From Ahrensia sp. (GTDB taxonomy: Bacteria; Pseudomonadota; Alphaproteobacteria; Rhizobiales; Rhizobiaceae), in NCBI GenBank assembly GCA_002706335.1, contig PAKZ01000015.1, forward strand, positions 1-52,550: a stretch of DNA of 52,550 nucleotides, written 5' to 3'. Below are positions 17,197-26,997 of the stretch, one piece after another; positions within the stretch are counted from its first letter, which is position 1; every line of letters starts with the position of its first letter. Position numbers and translations under genes: made by a program. The notes beneath the pieces were generated by a model, which had not been told where the DNA came from, searched no databases, and worked only from the letters and a program-made list of their open reading frames with translations.

Positions 17197-18084
17197 ATGG
17201 ATCCGGTTTTCCTAGCTGAACTCGCGATCAACGGGGCCCTCACAGGATTGCTTTACTCGCTTTTCGCGATCGGTCTTGTGCTGATCTACAAGGCTTCCTC
17301 GGTGCCAAACCTTGCCCAAGGCGGGCTGACCATGGTTGGCGCCTATGTGGTGCTGGCATTGGCGCGAGACGTCGGTATGCCGCTGTGGCTGGCGATACCG
17401 ATCGCCGTTGCCATCATGTTCGGACTTGGCTTTGGGATTGAACGTGTTGCGCTACGGCGCCTCGCGGGGCGCCCTGTCGTGATGATCCTGATGATTACGC
17501 TTGGCCTCGACATCTTCCTGCGTGGGACGACACTTGCGGTCTGGGGAGGGACGTCGAGATCGATGGAGCTGGGCGTCAGTTATGAACCGCTTTTTCTCGG
17601 TGATATCCTAGTCAGCAGGATTCATCTCGTCGGAGCGTTCGTCGCGGTGATGTTCTTCGCCGCTTTCCTCCTCTTCTTCCGCACCCGCCTAGGCATCAAG
17701 CTTCGCGCGATAGCCGACGATTACATGGCGTCATGGTCAGTTGGAATTTCGGTTGAGCGAGGGATCGGGCTTTCCTGGGGCTTGGCATCTGTCGTCGCGG
17801 TTTCCGCCGGGGTGATCTGGGGCGAGATACAGGGTGTGGACCAAGCTCTTTCGCTGCTGCTGCTGAAAGGCCTGACGGTGGCTGTCCTGGGCGGGCTAGA
17901 CAGCATCCTGGGCGCCATAGTCGCGGGCATCATTCTCGGCGTAGTGGAAAACGTCGGAGCAGACTTCTTGGATCCGCTTGTGGGTGGCGGAAGTCGTGAA
18001 CTGATTGTAGCCGCGGTTCTCATTCTCACAATCATGATCCGTCCGCACGGCTTGTTCGGACGCCACGACATAGAAAGGGTGTAA
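17197..18084 (+). CDS. Branched-chain-type ABC transporter permease (LivH-like)
   Basis: The 295-residue membrane protein has about eight hydrophobic spans and the LivH features ALTGLLYSLFAIGLVLIYKA, NLAQGGLTMVGAY and GLDSILGAIVAGIILG. It directly abuts the ligase stop. With the LivM-like protein that follows it would form the membrane channel of the importer. Confidence 0.93.
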   Translation: MDPVFLAELAINGALTGLLYSLFAIGLVLIYKASSVPNLAQGGLTMVGAYVVLALARDVGMPLWLAIPIAVAIMFGLGFGIERVALRRLAGRPVVMILMITLGLDIFLRGTTLAVWGGTSRSMELGVSYEPLFLGDILVSRIHLVGAFVAVMFFAAFLLFFRTRLGIKLRAIADDYMASWSVGISVERGIGLSWGLASVVAVSAGVIWGEIQGVDQALSLLLLKGLTVAVLGGLDSILGAIVAGIILGVVENVGADFLDPLVGGGSRELIVAAVLILTIMIRPHGLFGRHDIERV

Positions 18085-18088
18085 TTGA

Positions 18089-19162
18089 ATGTTCTACCGC
18101 CTTTCTGGTGTGTATCACACCAATTACATCTCGGACAGCCGTATTTACAAGGTTCCCGCTGACCGGAACCTGGCTCTGGCCTTGCTTGTACTTGGCGTGG
18201 CTGCGCCGTTTATCGCTCCGTCGCTATACGTTAACAGCTACATGTTGCCTTGGCTTATCTGGACTTCGGCGGCGCTTGGGTTGAACCTTGTGACCGGCTG
18301 GGCGGGACAGCTGCATTTGGGTTACGCGGCGGTCATGGCGGTGGGCGCATATTCGGCGATCCACGCAGCCCGCTTTGGGGTGCCGTGGGAATTCGCGCTG
18401 ATCATCGGCGGGCTTTCCGCTTCGGTAATTGGCAGCTTGTTCGCGTTCGCGGCATTGCGGGCCAAGGGCCTCTATCTTGCACTGACGACATTGGCCATGC
18501 AGTTCATCATGGACTGGGTGCTGACGCACTCCCCGGCGATTTCGGGCGGTTCGCATGCCTCACTGCAGGCGCCAACGCTGAAATTGCTTGGCCAGGAAAT
18601 CACGTCGGATACAGGTCTGTACTATGTGGCGCTCGCCTGGTGTCTGTTGGTCACCATCTTCATGCTGAACCTCAAGCGCACCGGCCTTGGACGCGCCTTG
18701 GTTGCGGTTCGCGAAAAGGATTATGCAGCTGCCATTCTGGGCGTGCACAGCTTTTACTACAAAATCGTGGCGTTTGCGATGTCGTCCTTTATCGGCGGCG
18801 TTAGTGGCGCCTTGCTCGTCGCGACCTTCTTCTTCCTGGCTGCACCAGAGCAGTTCTCGGTGGCGGTTTCAATCCAGGCGCTGGCGATGGTTATCGTTGG
18901 CGGTTTGGGGAGCATCATTGGATCCTATTTTGGTGTCGCGCTAATTCTCTTGGTTCCAGGACTCGTCAACGGGGTGGTGGTCACCGCCTCTGAGCAGTTG
19001 GGGATGCAAATCAACGTCGAAACACTCGCGCATATCCCCAACGCTGTCTACGGCGCGCTGATTGTCATCATACTTCTAATCGAACCTCTTGGTCTTGGAA
19101 AACTCTACGGCAACATCCGGGATTACCTAATGGTTTGGCCGTTTGATCAGCTTAGGAAATAG
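18089..19162 (+). CDS. Branched-chain-type ABC transporter permease (LivM-like)
   Basis: The product has 357 residues, with LivM features LGLNLVTGWAGQLHLGYAAVMAVGAY in two adjoining stretches and a conserved cytoplasmic loop RTGLGRALVAVREKDYAAAILG that contacts the ATPases. An N-terminal extension of about 35 residues precedes the first span. It is four bases from the LivH-like stop and shares its operon. Confidence 0.93.
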   Translation: MFYRLSGVYHTNYISDSRIYKVPADRNLALALLVLGVAAPFIAPSLYVNSYMLPWLIWTSAALGLNLVTGWAGQLHLGYAAVMAVGAYSAIHAARFGVPWEFALIIGGLSASVIGSLFAFAALRAKGLYLALTTLAMQFIMDWVLTHSPAISGGSHASLQAPTLKLLGQEITSDTGLYYVALAWCLLVTIFMLNLKRTGLGRALVAVREKDYAAAILGVHSFYYKIVAFAMSSFIGGVSGALLVATFFFLAAPEQFSVAVSIQALAMVIVGGLGSIIGSYFGVALILLVPGLVNGVVVTASEQLGMQINVETLAHIPNAVYGALIVIILLIEPLGLGKLYGNIRDYLMVWPFDQLRK

Positions 19163-19167
19163 AATTC

Positions 19168-19986
19168 ATGTCGATGGAAGACCAGACTGTCGCCGAGCCC
19201 ATTTTGTCGATGAACAGTGTCGAAGTGCTGTACGACAACGTTCTATTGGCAATCAAAGGCGTCTCAATCGAGGTTCCCAAGGGCAAGATGGTCGCTCTTT
19301 TGGGATCTAACGGGGCCGGCAAAAGCACGACACTCAAGGCAATAAGCGGCCTGTTGAAAGCCGAGCGCGGTCATATCAGCCGCGGTGAGATCCGCTTTCG
19401 CGGGACTGCTATTACCGAGGTTCTCGCCCAAAATAGAGTGGAGATGGGCATTTGCCATGTCATTGAAGGTCGTCGTGTTTTCGAACATCTCACACCCGAT
19501 GAAAACCTGATAGCCGCGGCGCCACTTGGCATGAATAGGGCCGCGTTGAATGCGGAAAAAGACAGGATCTACAACTATTTTCCCCGACTGGCCGAGCGTC
19601 GCAACTCCCTTGCGGGCTATCTCTCGGGTGGCGAACAGCAGATGCTAGCCATCGGACGGGCTTTGGTGACGCAACCGGACCTGTTGATGCTTGACGAGCC
19701 AAGCCTTGGACTTGCGCCGTTCCTGGTGGCCGAGATCTTCGACATGATCAAGAAGATCAACCGCGAGGAGGGTTTGTCAGTTCTTCTTGTGGAGCAAAAC
19801 GCACTCGCGGCGCTTGAGGTCGTGTCCGACGGATACCTGATCGAGAACGGCCGAGTTGTCATGCATGACACGGCCGAGGCGCTCAAGGCGAATTCCGATA
19901 TTCAGGACTTCTACCTTGGTGGCAAAGAAGGAAGCAATTTCCACAACGTGAAACATTACAGTCGGCGTAAACGGTGGTTGAGTTGA
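19168..19986 (+). CDS. Branched-chain-type ABC transporter ATP-binding protein (LivF-like)
   Basis: The 272-residue ATPase has Walker A GSNGAGKSTT, the canonical signature YLSGGEQQM and Walker B LLMLDEPSLGLAP. In contrast to the LivG-like partner, all motifs are canonical. The C-terminus ends with a basic tail after the usual FYLGG closing motif. It completes the energising pair of the importer. Confidence 0.93.
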   Translation: MSMEDQTVAEPILSMNSVEVLYDNVLLAIKGVSIEVPKGKMVALLGSNGAGKSTTLKAISGLLKAERGHISRGEIRFRGTAITEVLAQNRVEMGICHVIEGRRVFEHLTPDENLIAAAPLGMNRAALNAEKDRIYNYFPRLAERRNSLAGYLSGGEQQMLAIGRALVTQPDLLMLDEPSLGLAPFLVAEIFDMIKKINREEGLSVLLVEQNALAALEVVSDGYLIENGRVVMHDTAEALKANSDIQDFYLGGKEGSNFHNVKHYSRRKRWLS

Positions 19987-20020
19987 CCGGGCACCGCGGT
20001 CGTTTCTATGGGAGGAAAAC

Positions 20021-21265
20021 ATGAAATTACTCAGTAGAGCCGCACTTATTCATGCTATTATGTTCGGGATGGCTATGTCCATACCTGCAACTGTAATGGC
20101 CAAACCATTCAGGATCGGTGTCTGCTACGATCTTAGCAAGGCCTATACTTTCGCAACGCCGCAGGTTGCTCAAGCCGCGAAGGATTTGGCAGAGCTTGTG
20201 AACCGCAAAGGTGGGATCGGAGGCGAGCAGGTCGAAGTGATCGTTCGCGATCACGGCAACGAGCCGCAGCGAGGCGTAGAATGCTACGAACAGTTGAGCC
20301 GCGAAGGTGTGTTTGTATTCGATACGTTGTCGACGCCCGTATCGCTCGCGGTTCTGCCGCGGGCAATGGAAGACGGACGCGTCCTCATGCAGTCCCTTGT
20401 TGGGCGAGGCGACGCGGTTGATGGAACTGTCTTCGATTGGGTCTATCCGATCGGGCCTACCTATTGGGGCCAGGCGGCAAATGACATCGCATATATTAAA
20501 CAACTGCACGACGGCGACTTATCGAATGTCAAGGTCGGCTTCGTCTACTTTGACTATCCTTTCGGCCAGGAGCCGATCGAGATTCTGAAGACGCTTTCAA
20601 AAAAGGAAGGTTTCGAGCTTTTGCTCTACCCGGTGCCGCTTCCCGGCAATGACCAGTCAGGTGTCTGGTCCAAAGTACGCCGCGACAAGCCCGATCAAAT
20701 TGTCGTCTGGATGCTTGGCGGTGCACATGTCGTCGCTTCAAAGGAAATGAAGCGGAACGGTATTCCGATGGACAAATACATTTCGGTCAACTGGTTGAAC
20801 GAAGTAGATATTGCCAACATCGGTGCAAAGAACGCCATTGGTATCAAGCGCGGGACGAACGTGGTCGGCGGACAGGACATACCGCTCTACAAAGAAATCA
20901 TGGCCGAGCTCTATGACAAGGGCAACGGGAACGGTCCGATCGAAAAGACCCAAGACGTTTTCTATAATACAGGCCTCGCGATGTATTCGATCATGTTCGA
21001 GGCCGCGCGCAAGGCAGTTGAACTGCAAGGGCTTCCCCTAACGCCCGATTCATACCGTGCCGGATTAGAGTCGCTGCGCGACTTTGATGCGAACGGGTTG
21101 ATGGCTCCGATCACTGTTACTGCGCAAGACCACGGAGGCGGCGGAGCAACGAGGATCGAAATGTGGGACGGCGCAGCCTGGGTACCACAGACTGACTGGA
21201 TTTCTGAATACTCGGATCAAGTGTGGGCGGTAGTCAAGGAAAGCTCATCTAAGTTCGGCAAATGA
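20021..21265 (+). CDS. Periplasmic substrate-binding protein of the importer (LivK-like), copy 1
   Basis: The 414-residue protein starts with a signal peptide (about residues 1-27, ending ATVMA). The mature part has the type I periplasmic binding fold of LivK relatives, with RDHGNEPQRGVECYEQ and FDYPFGQEPIEILKTL as long conserved stretches shared with copy 2. A clear ribosome site (GGGAGGAAAAC) precedes the ATG. It would capture the substrate outside the inner membrane and deliver it to the LivH/LivM-like permeases. Confidence 0.93.
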   Translation: MKLLSRAALIHAIMFGMAMSIPATVMAKPFRIGVCYDLSKAYTFATPQVAQAAKDLAELVNRKGGIGGEQVEVIVRDHGNEPQRGVECYEQLSREGVFVFDTLSTPVSLAVLPRAMEDGRVLMQSLVGRGDAVDGTVFDWVYPIGPTYWGQAANDIAYIKQLHDGDLSNVKVGFVYFDYPFGQEPIEILKTLSKKEGFELLLYPVPLPGNDQSGVWSKVRRDKPDQIVVWMLGGAHVVASKEMKRNGIPMDKYISVNWLNEVDIANIGAKNAIGIKRGTNVVGGQDIPLYKEIMAELYDKGNGNGPIEKTQDVFYNTGLAMYSIMFEAARKAVELQGLPLTPDSYRAGLESLRDFDANGLMAPITVTAQDHGGGGATRIEMWDGAAWVPQTDWISEYSDQVWAVVKESSSKFGK

Positions 21266-21347
21266 CGCAGCATCAATCCAGCCTGTTCGGTGTCCGACGG
21301 AGAAGACGCAGGGCGACCGGACATAATCACAACCAGGGAGAACTGAA

Positions 21348-22598
21348 ATGAAACTTCTATCCACTGTTACGACGGTAGCCTTCACCACAATGTTGGCGTT
21401 AGGGGCTACGGAGGTGTCCGCACAAGACAAAGAGCCGGTGCGGTTCGGTCTATGCTTCGATCTCAGCAAGTCCTATACGTTCATCTCACCGCAGGTGGCA
21501 CAGGCGGCGCAGGACTTGGCGAAGTACGTCAATTCAAATGGCGGTCTGGAAGGGCATCCTGTTGAGGCTGTAGTCCGCGACCACGGTAATGAACCGCAGC
21601 GGGGCGTGGAGTGTTATGAACAGCTCAAACGTGAAGGTATTTTCATCTTCAACTTCCTCTCGACTCCGGTGACGAATGCCGTGTTGCCTCGGGTGATGAA
21701 GGACGGAAACATATTGATGCAGTCCTTCGTCGGTCGCGGTGATGCCGTCGACGGCGACGTGTTCAAGTGGGTCTTTCCTGTTGGTCCGACCTATTGGCAG
21801 CAGGCCGCAAACGATGTCGCCTTCATCAAAGGCCAGATGGACGGCGATCTGAGCAAAGCAAAGATCGGGTTTATTTACCTGGATTATCCCTTCGGCCAAG
21901 AACCTATCGAGATTCTCAAGACATTGGCCGAGAAGGAGGGCTTCCAACTCGAACTCTATCCGGTTCCGCTGCCCGGTTCGGACCAGTCCGGCGCCTGGAG
22001 TAAAATTCGCCGCGACAAACCGGACTATGCGATCAGCTGGCTGCTAGCCGGTGGCCACGTGGTTGCCGCAAAGGAAATGCGGCGCAACGGATTCCCTATC
22101 GATCGTTATCTGTCGGTGAACTGGCTGAACGAAGTAGATATCAACAACATTGGCGCGGCCGACGCCAAGGGCATTCTACGCGGGACCAATGTGGCTGGCG
22201 GCCAGGAAGTGCCGATCGTGAAAACCATGCTTGAGACGTATTATGCGAAAGGTGAAGGTAGCGGCCCGGAATCCCTTGTCCGTGACGTGTACTACAATAC
22301 CGGCATGGCGATCTATTCGGTTGGTTTCGAAGCCGCCCGTTTGGCAATCAAGCAAAACGGTTGGCCGCTGACGCCGGAGAGCATGAAGACCGCCTATGAA
22401 TCGATCTCCGATTTTGACGGTAACGGGCTTATGGCTCCGGTTACGGTGACCGCATCCGATCACGGCGGGGGCGGCAAAACCCGTGTCGAGCAGTGGAATG
22501 GCGAAACCTGGGTTCCGCTGACCGATTGGAGCGCTGACTACACTGATGTGGTGTGGGAGATTATCAAGGAAAGCTCCGCGAAGTTCACGGTCAAATAA
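21348..22598 (+). CDS. Periplasmic substrate-binding protein of the importer (LivK-like), copy 2
   Basis: This 416-residue protein is a clear paralogue of the preceding one and aligns along its whole length, including RDHGNEPQRGVECYEQ, VGRGDAVDG, SVNWLNEVDI and GNGLMAPVTVT. It has its own signal peptide (cleavage near VSA-QD). Differences are scattered, so the duplication is not recent. Two receptors for one permease pair could widen or shift the substrate range. The gene is followed by a strong hairpin at 22607-22634. Confidence 0.93.
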   Translation: MKLLSTVTTVAFTTMLALGATEVSAQDKEPVRFGLCFDLSKSYTFISPQVAQAAQDLAKYVNSNGGLEGHPVEAVVRDHGNEPQRGVECYEQLKREGIFIFNFLSTPVTNAVLPRVMKDGNILMQSFVGRGDAVDGDVFKWVFPVGPTYWQQAANDVAFIKGQMDGDLSKAKIGFIYLDYPFGQEPIEILKTLAEKEGFQLELYPVPLPGSDQSGAWSKIRRDKPDYAISWLLAGGHVVAAKEMRRNGFPIDRYLSVNWLNEVDINNIGAADAKGILRGTNVAGGQEVPIVKTMLETYYAKGEGSGPESLVRDVYYNTGMAIYSVGFEAARLAIKQNGWPLTPESMKTAYESISDFDGNGLMAPVTVTASDHGGGGKTRVEQWNGETWVPLTDWSADYTDVVWEIIKESSAKFTVK

Positions 22599-22606
22599 TA
22601 TCAGTC

Positions 22607-22634
22607 CTCCCCGCGGCCCTTGTGCCGCGGGGAG
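22607..22634 (+). terminator. Strong hairpin after the second binding-protein gene
   Basis: CTCCCCGCGGC and GCCGCGGGGAG form an 11-bp perfect stem with a 6-nt loop, nine bases after the stop codon. There is no U-run. It may be a partial terminator or a 3' stabiliser that raises binding-protein mRNA relative to the hydratase and ETF genes downstream. Confidence 0.55.
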
Positions 22635-22687
22635 CCCCCGGCTATCCGCTGGCCGAAAGCGGTTCTCAGATCAAGATAGGCAGGAAC

Positions 22688-23464
22688 ATGAACCCGATCG
22701 AAGTGACGGTTGAAGAAGGGATTGCGACGGTTTGCATCAACCGTCCAGAGCGCAAGAATGCTCTTTCCGTGGCGGCCACCAACGGGCTGACCGAGGCTTG
22801 GGAAAGGGTCGAGGCCGACAATGCGATCCGCGTGGCGATTCTAACCTCTGCAGATTGCGGCGTGTTCAGCGCCGGGCTCGACCTTAAGGAAGCCACCCAG
22901 ATCGCGCGCGACGAAGGCGTGGATATCCTGACCAAAATGCGCGATCCCTTTCACGAGACCATGCGTGCCTGCAAGAAACCGATCATCGCAGCGATGACCG
23001 GATCGCTGATGGCAGGCGGCATGATGCTGACCCTGAACTGCGATTTGCGTGTCGGTTTGAAGGGCACCAAGGTCGGCATTACCGAAGTCAAGATCGGCCG
23101 CGGTTCGCCCTGGGCGTCGCCGGCGCTATCGATGCTGCCGCAACCCGTGTTGATGGAGATCGTCCTGACCGGCGACCTGTTTCCGATCGAGCGGCTGCAC
23201 GAATACGGATTCACCAACTATATCGAAGATACGCCCGACGCCGTGCGCGCCCGCGCCCGGGATCTGGCAACGCGGATCGCCAAGGGCGCGCCATTATCGG
23301 TGATCGCCGCGAAGGCGAGCGTACGCGCCACAATGGATCTGGGCTGCGCGGGCGGCTTGGAAGAGGGCAAGCGCCTGCACGAAGTGGTCTATGCCAGCAA
23401 TGACGCCATCGAAGGTCCCAAGGCATTTGCCGAAAAGCGCGAGCCGGTCTGGACCGGAACCTGA
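22688..23464 (+). CDS. Enoyl-CoA hydratase/isomerase family protein
   Basis: A crotonase-fold protein of about 258 residues: INRPERKNALS, GVFSAGLDLKEA and ITEVKIGRGSPWASP. The ATG at 22688 has GGCAGG in front and gives the family's normal N-terminus; the frame is open upstream to the end of the previous gene. The active-site loop EVKIGRGSPW differs from the hydratase norm (LGL-P) and could mean isomerase or another crotonase activity. It forms a pair with the next gene, 12 bp downstream. Confidence 0.88.
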   Translation: MNPIEVTVEEGIATVCINRPERKNALSVAATNGLTEAWERVEADNAIRVAILTSADCGVFSAGLDLKEATQIARDEGVDILTKMRDPFHETMRACKKPIIAAMTGSLMAGGMMLTLNCDLRVGLKGTKVGITEVKIGRGSPWASPALSMLPQPVLMEIVLTGDLFPIERLHEYGFTNYIEDTPDAVRARARDLATRIAKGAPLSVIAAKASVRATMDLGCAGGLEEGKRLHEVVYASNDAIEGPKAFAEKREPVWTGT

Positions 23465-23475
23465 AGGAGACCACT

Positions 23476-24258
23476 ATGAGCGAGCTGATGCGCCTGGACA
23501 GGGATGGACCGATCGGCATTCTGCGATTTCTCCAACCCGGGAAGCGGAACCCGTACAGCATTGCCTTTGTCGACGCGCTGATCGAGAACCTGCGCGAGGC
23601 TGATCGGGACGACGGCGTTCGCGCCGTGGTGATGACCGGCGGCGATCATTTCAGCAGTGGTGGCGATCTGGTCGGGTTCCAGTCGGAAATCGCCAAAGGG
23701 GCCAGGGCAACATCGGAAATGGTCGAAAAAGTCCACGATGGCGGGCGCGCCGCCTATCTCTTTCGCAAGCCCCTGATCGCGGCGGTGAATGGCGTTGCCT
23801 ATGGGGCCGGATTGAGCCTTGCGCTGTCGGCCGACATTGTCGTTGCCGCAGAAGATGCACGGCTCTGCGAGGTGTTTGCCCGCGTTGGAGGCTGCCCTGA
23901 TACCGGGTCGAGCTGGCTGTTGCAGCAAAGGGCTGGCGCGGGCATTGCCCGGATGCTGGTGCTGACGGGGCGTGAAATCGACGGGCGTACGGCACGAGAG
24001 CTTCGCGTGGTCGAGGAATGCGTTCCCTCGGGGCAGGTCGAAAGCCGCGCAGTGGAGATCGCGCGGGAGATTGCGGCGCATCCGATGTTCGGTGTGCAGA
24101 CGGCCAAGCGCGTCATGCGCGCTTCGGCCGAATGCAGCTACATCGAGGCGCTGGACATCGAGCGCGATACTCAAAGCGTTCTGCTTTGCGCGCATGACTT
24201 TCCAGAGGCCATGTTGGCTTTCTCGGAGAAAAGAAAACCAGAGTTCAAAGACCGCTGA
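23476..24258 (+). CDS. Enoyl-CoA hydratase/isomerase family protein
   Basis: The 260-residue crotonase has [14 protein letters not shown] as the first oxyanion-hole segment and [17 protein letters not shown] as the second. The following loop reads [17 protein letters not shown], which is the pattern of many 1,2-enoyl-CoA hydratases of the PaaG/EchA type. A ribosome site (AAGGAGA) precedes the ATG. It is the third crotonase of the window and the last enzyme before the ETF genes. Confidence 0.9.
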   Translation: MSELMRLDRDGPIGILRFLQPGKRNPYSIAFVDALIENLREADRDDGVRAVVMTGGDHFSSGGDLVGFQSEIAKGARATSEMVEKVHDGGRAAYLFRKPLIAAVNGVAYGAGLSLALSADIVVAAEDARLCEVFARVGGCPDTGSSWLLQQRAGAGIARMLVLTGREIDGRTARELRVVEECVPSGQVESRAVEIAREIAAHPMFGVQTAKRVMRASAECSYIEALDIERDTQSVLLCAHDFPEAMLAFSEKRKPEFKDR

Positions 24259-24302
24259 CACGGTCGAGACCACATCAAGAGACTTATGGAGAGACCACAG
24301 TT

Positions 24303-25061
24303 ATGAAGGTGCTTGTGCCCGTCAAACGCGTGATCGACTATAACGTGAAAGTCCGCGTAAAGGCGGATGGATCAGGTGTCGATCTTGCCAATGTGAAGAT
24401 GTCAATGAATCCGTTCGATGAGATTGCCGTGGAAGAGGCGATCCGGTTGAAAGAGATGGGAAAGGCGGAAGAGATCGTTGTCGTTTCTGTAGGTGTCAAG
24501 CAGGCGCAGGAAACGTTGCGTACCGCCTTGGCCATGGGTGCCGACCGGGCGATTTTGGTGGTTGCCGCCAAAGACGTTCATACGGATATCGAACCTCTGG
24601 CCGTGGCCAAGATCCTCAAGAGCATTATCGACGAAGAAAGGCCGGGAATCGTGCTGGCCGGCAAACAGGCGATCGACAATGACATGAATGCGACTGGCCA
24701 GATGCTTTCGGCATTGCTGGGCTGGAGCCAGGCGACTTTTGCCTCGAAAGTCGAGATTGACGGCAATCATGCGGTGGTCACCCGCGAGGTCGATGGCGGT
24801 CTACAGGCGATCAAAGTGAAGATGCCGGCCGTCGTGACTGTCGATCTGCGCCTGAACGAGCCGCGCTATGCCTCACTGCCCAACATCATGAAGGCGAAGA
24901 AGAAGCCTTTGGATGAAAAGACCCCGGAAGACTATGGCGTCGATGTAAACCCGCGCCTCGAGGTCGTTTTGATAGCCGAGCCAAAGGCACGCAAGGCGGG
25001 CGAAATGGTCGACTCGGTCGACATGCTCGTTTCGAAACTCAAAGAGGCAGGAGCAATCTGA
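24303..25061 (+). CDS. etfB: Electron transfer flavoprotein beta subunit
   Basis: The 252-residue protein has the EtfB opening [37 protein letters not shown] and the recognition-loop region [12 protein letters not shown]. With EtfA it carries electrons from acyl-CoA dehydrogenases to ETF-quinone oxidoreductase. The stop overlaps the etfA start (TGATG). Five dehydrogenases in this window need such an acceptor, so a dedicated ETF is functionally expected. Confidence 0.96.
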   Translation: MKVLVPVKRVIDYNVKVRVKADGSGVDLANVKMSMNPFDEIAVEEAIRLKEMGKAEEIVVVSVGVKQAQETLRTALAMGADRAILVVAAKDVHTDIEPLAVAKILKSIIDEERPGIVLAGKQAIDNDMNATGQMLSALLGWSQATFASKVEIDGNHAVVTREVDGGLQAIKVKMPAVVTVDLRLNEPRYASLPNIMKAKKKPLDEKTPEDYGVDVNPRLEVVLIAEPKARKAGEMVDSVDMLVSKLKEAGAI

Positions 25062-25987
25062 TGGCAGTCCTACTACTGGCAGAAGTGAACAATGGCGAAC
25101 TCGCCTTCGACGCTACAGCAAAGGCGGTTACCGCTGCCAAGGCGCTTGGCGATGTCACGGTGCTTTGCGCCGGCGCTTCGGCAGCTGCGGCGGGTGAAGC
25201 CGCGGCCAGGATCAACGATGTCGCCAAGGTGCTTGTGGCCGAAGATGCCTCGCTCGGACACCGCCTATCCGAACCGACAGCAGCTCTGATCACTTCACTA
25301 GCCGGTGACTTTTCCCATATTTGCGCACCGGCCACGACTGATGCCAAAAACATCATGCCCCGTGTGGCTGCATTGCTTGATGTCATGGTTATCTCAGATG
25401 TCTCCGGGGTCGTTGACGCCGATACTTTCGAGCGCCCCATCTACGCAGGCAACGCAGTACAGACCGTGAGGTCAAAGGATGTAACCAAGGTTGTGACCTT
25501 CCGGACATCGACATTCGACGCTGCCGGCGATGGCGGCTCGGCGAGCATTGAAACAATCGGTGCCGCGCACAACCCAGGGCTATCTGAATGGGTTGAAGAC
25601 AAGGTTGCCGAGAGCGACCGCCCTGAACTCACCTCGGCCGGCGTGGTCGTTTCCGGCGGTCGCGGTGTCGGCTCCAAAGACGATTTTGCGTTGATCGAGA
25701 AGCTGGCCGACAAACTGGGCGCCGCCGTCGGCGCGTCGCGTGCTGCAGTGGACTCGGGCTTTGCACCGAATGACTGGCAGGTCGGACAGACCGGCAAGGT
25801 GGTGGCTCCTGACCTTTATGTCGCAGTGGGCATTTCCGGCGCCATCCAGCATCTCGCGGGAATGAAGGACAGTAAGATTATCGTGGCGATCAACAAGGAT
25901 GAAGAAGCGCCGATCTTCCAGGTCGCCGACTTCGGCCTCGCCGCCGACCTCTTTTCCGCTGTACCCGAGCTGATCGAAAAGCTGTAA
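25061..25987 (+). CDS. etfA: Electron transfer flavoprotein alpha subunit
   Basis: The 308-residue EtfA ends with the FAD-binding domain: [51 protein letters not shown] and the closing [14 protein letters not shown]. Start and stop place it directly behind etfB. A canonical terminator follows at 26047, marking the end of the importer transcript. Confidence 0.96.
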   Translation: MAVLLLAEVNNGELAFDATAKAVTAAKALGDVTVLCAGASAAAAGEAAARINDVAKVLVAEDASLGHRLSEPTAALITSLAGDFSHICAPATTDAKNIMPRVAALLDVMVISDVSGVVDADTFERPIYAGNAVQTVRSKDVTKVVTFRTSTFDAAGDGGSASIETIGAAHNPGLSEWVEDKVAESDRPELTSAGVVVSGGRGVGSKDDFALIEKLADKLGAAVGASRAAVDSGFAPNDWQVGQTGKVVAPDLYVAVGISGAIQHLAGMKDSKIIVAINKDEEAPIFQVADFGLAADLFSAVPELIEKL

Positions 25988-26046
25988 GTCCAGTTTCACG
26001 TCGAATATGAAAAGGCCCGCCATCCCGGCCTGTGTGGAAACGATTG

Positions 26047-26075
26047 GAGGCTCCGGCAAGACCGGGGCCTCTTTT
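26047..26075 (+). terminator. Rho-independent terminator after etfA
   Basis: GAGGCTCCGG and CCGGGGCCTC pair over 10 bp (one G-T) around the loop CAAGA, followed at once by TTTT. It lies 59 bp after the etfA stop. Confidence 0.85.
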
Positions 26076-26149
26076 GGTTTCAGAGTAAGCGCCCACCGGA
26101 TCTGACCTGAGACCCGGCTTCCCTCCAGTTGTTTGGAGAGTCCTGGGTT

Positions 26150-26539
26150 TCATTGAGGTGCTCCCGAAGATGCCAGCGACCAGCGGGCATCGGGCCGCGC
26201 CTCGACCAGGATCGGGGCGCGTGTACCCACCGCTCTTCGTCGTGCCCGGCGCTTGCGCACTGTGAGCCCTTCCTCGCGATAGAGTCTATAGATGCGGTTG
26301 ATGCCGGACGGCTCGCCCTCGCGCCTGAGCAGGATGAACAGCCGCTGGTAGCCGAAACGCCGGCGTTCCGCGGCGACCTCCTTCATTGCAGCTCTCACCG
26401 CGGCATCGTTCGGACGGACGCTGCGATAACGCACGCTCGACCGGTCGACTGCCGGCACATTACACGCCCGACGCTGGCTCACACCGTGCACTGCGCACAG
26501 GTAAGCCACCGCATCCCGCCTGGCATCGGGCGTCACCAT
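26150..26539 (-). pseudogene. IS3-family transposase OrfB fragment (N-terminal part)
   Basis: The frame encodes the helix-rich N-terminal half of an IS3-type OrfB: VSQRRACNVPAVDRSSVRYR and RRRFGYQRLFILLRREG are diagnostic. It breaks off after DARWSL, just where the DDE catalytic domain should begin, so the remaining two-thirds are missing. The remnant is on the minus strand, opposite to the two remnants that follow. Confidence 0.88.
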
Positions 26540-26604
26540 TAATGGGATGGTCGGTCCCGTCCTCCCGCAGCATCATCCGAGTGGCCACTCCAAAGGAGGT
26601 TGCA

Positions 26605-26951
26605 ATGTCCACACGCAAAGCGCCGCGTCCTGCGGAAGTTTTGTGGAGTCGATTTCGGCAAGAATATCTTCCATGTCGTCGGACTGGACCGCGGGGGCGA
26701 GCCGGCCCAGCGAGCTCGCTTTCGGCGGGAACCGCTACGTCCGCAAACTCCTCGTTCATGGCGCGCGATCCTGCTTCCGACATCTTGATCGAACCCGGGA
26801 TCGCCTTGGAAGCTGGCTCGACGGGCTGCAGAGCAGAATGCATGCGAACAAGGCGGTTTTCGCACTCGCCGCCAAGATGGCGCGCATTGTCTGGGTTGTC
26901 TTGACCAAGCCAGGAGCACTCTACGAACGTAGGGATCCTGCATTCGCCTAA
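26605..26951 (+). pseudogene. IS110-family transposase remnant, frameshifted and internally deleted
   Basis: A perfect ribosome site (AAAGGAGG) stands before ATG 26605. The start of an IS110 DEDD domain, CGVDFGKNIFHVVGLDRGGEP, lies in another frame, so a one-base change near the T-run at 26638-26641 broke the gene. After about 26720 the sequence jumps to the C-terminal end of the same family (GGNRYVRKLLVHGAR ... LAAKMARIVWVVL), again in a different frame. About two-thirds of the usual 300-plus residues are lost. Confidence 0.8.
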
Positions 26952-26997
26952 AGCTTCCGGCTCGATTACAAGGCTCGGGAATAGCGATGACGAAACA

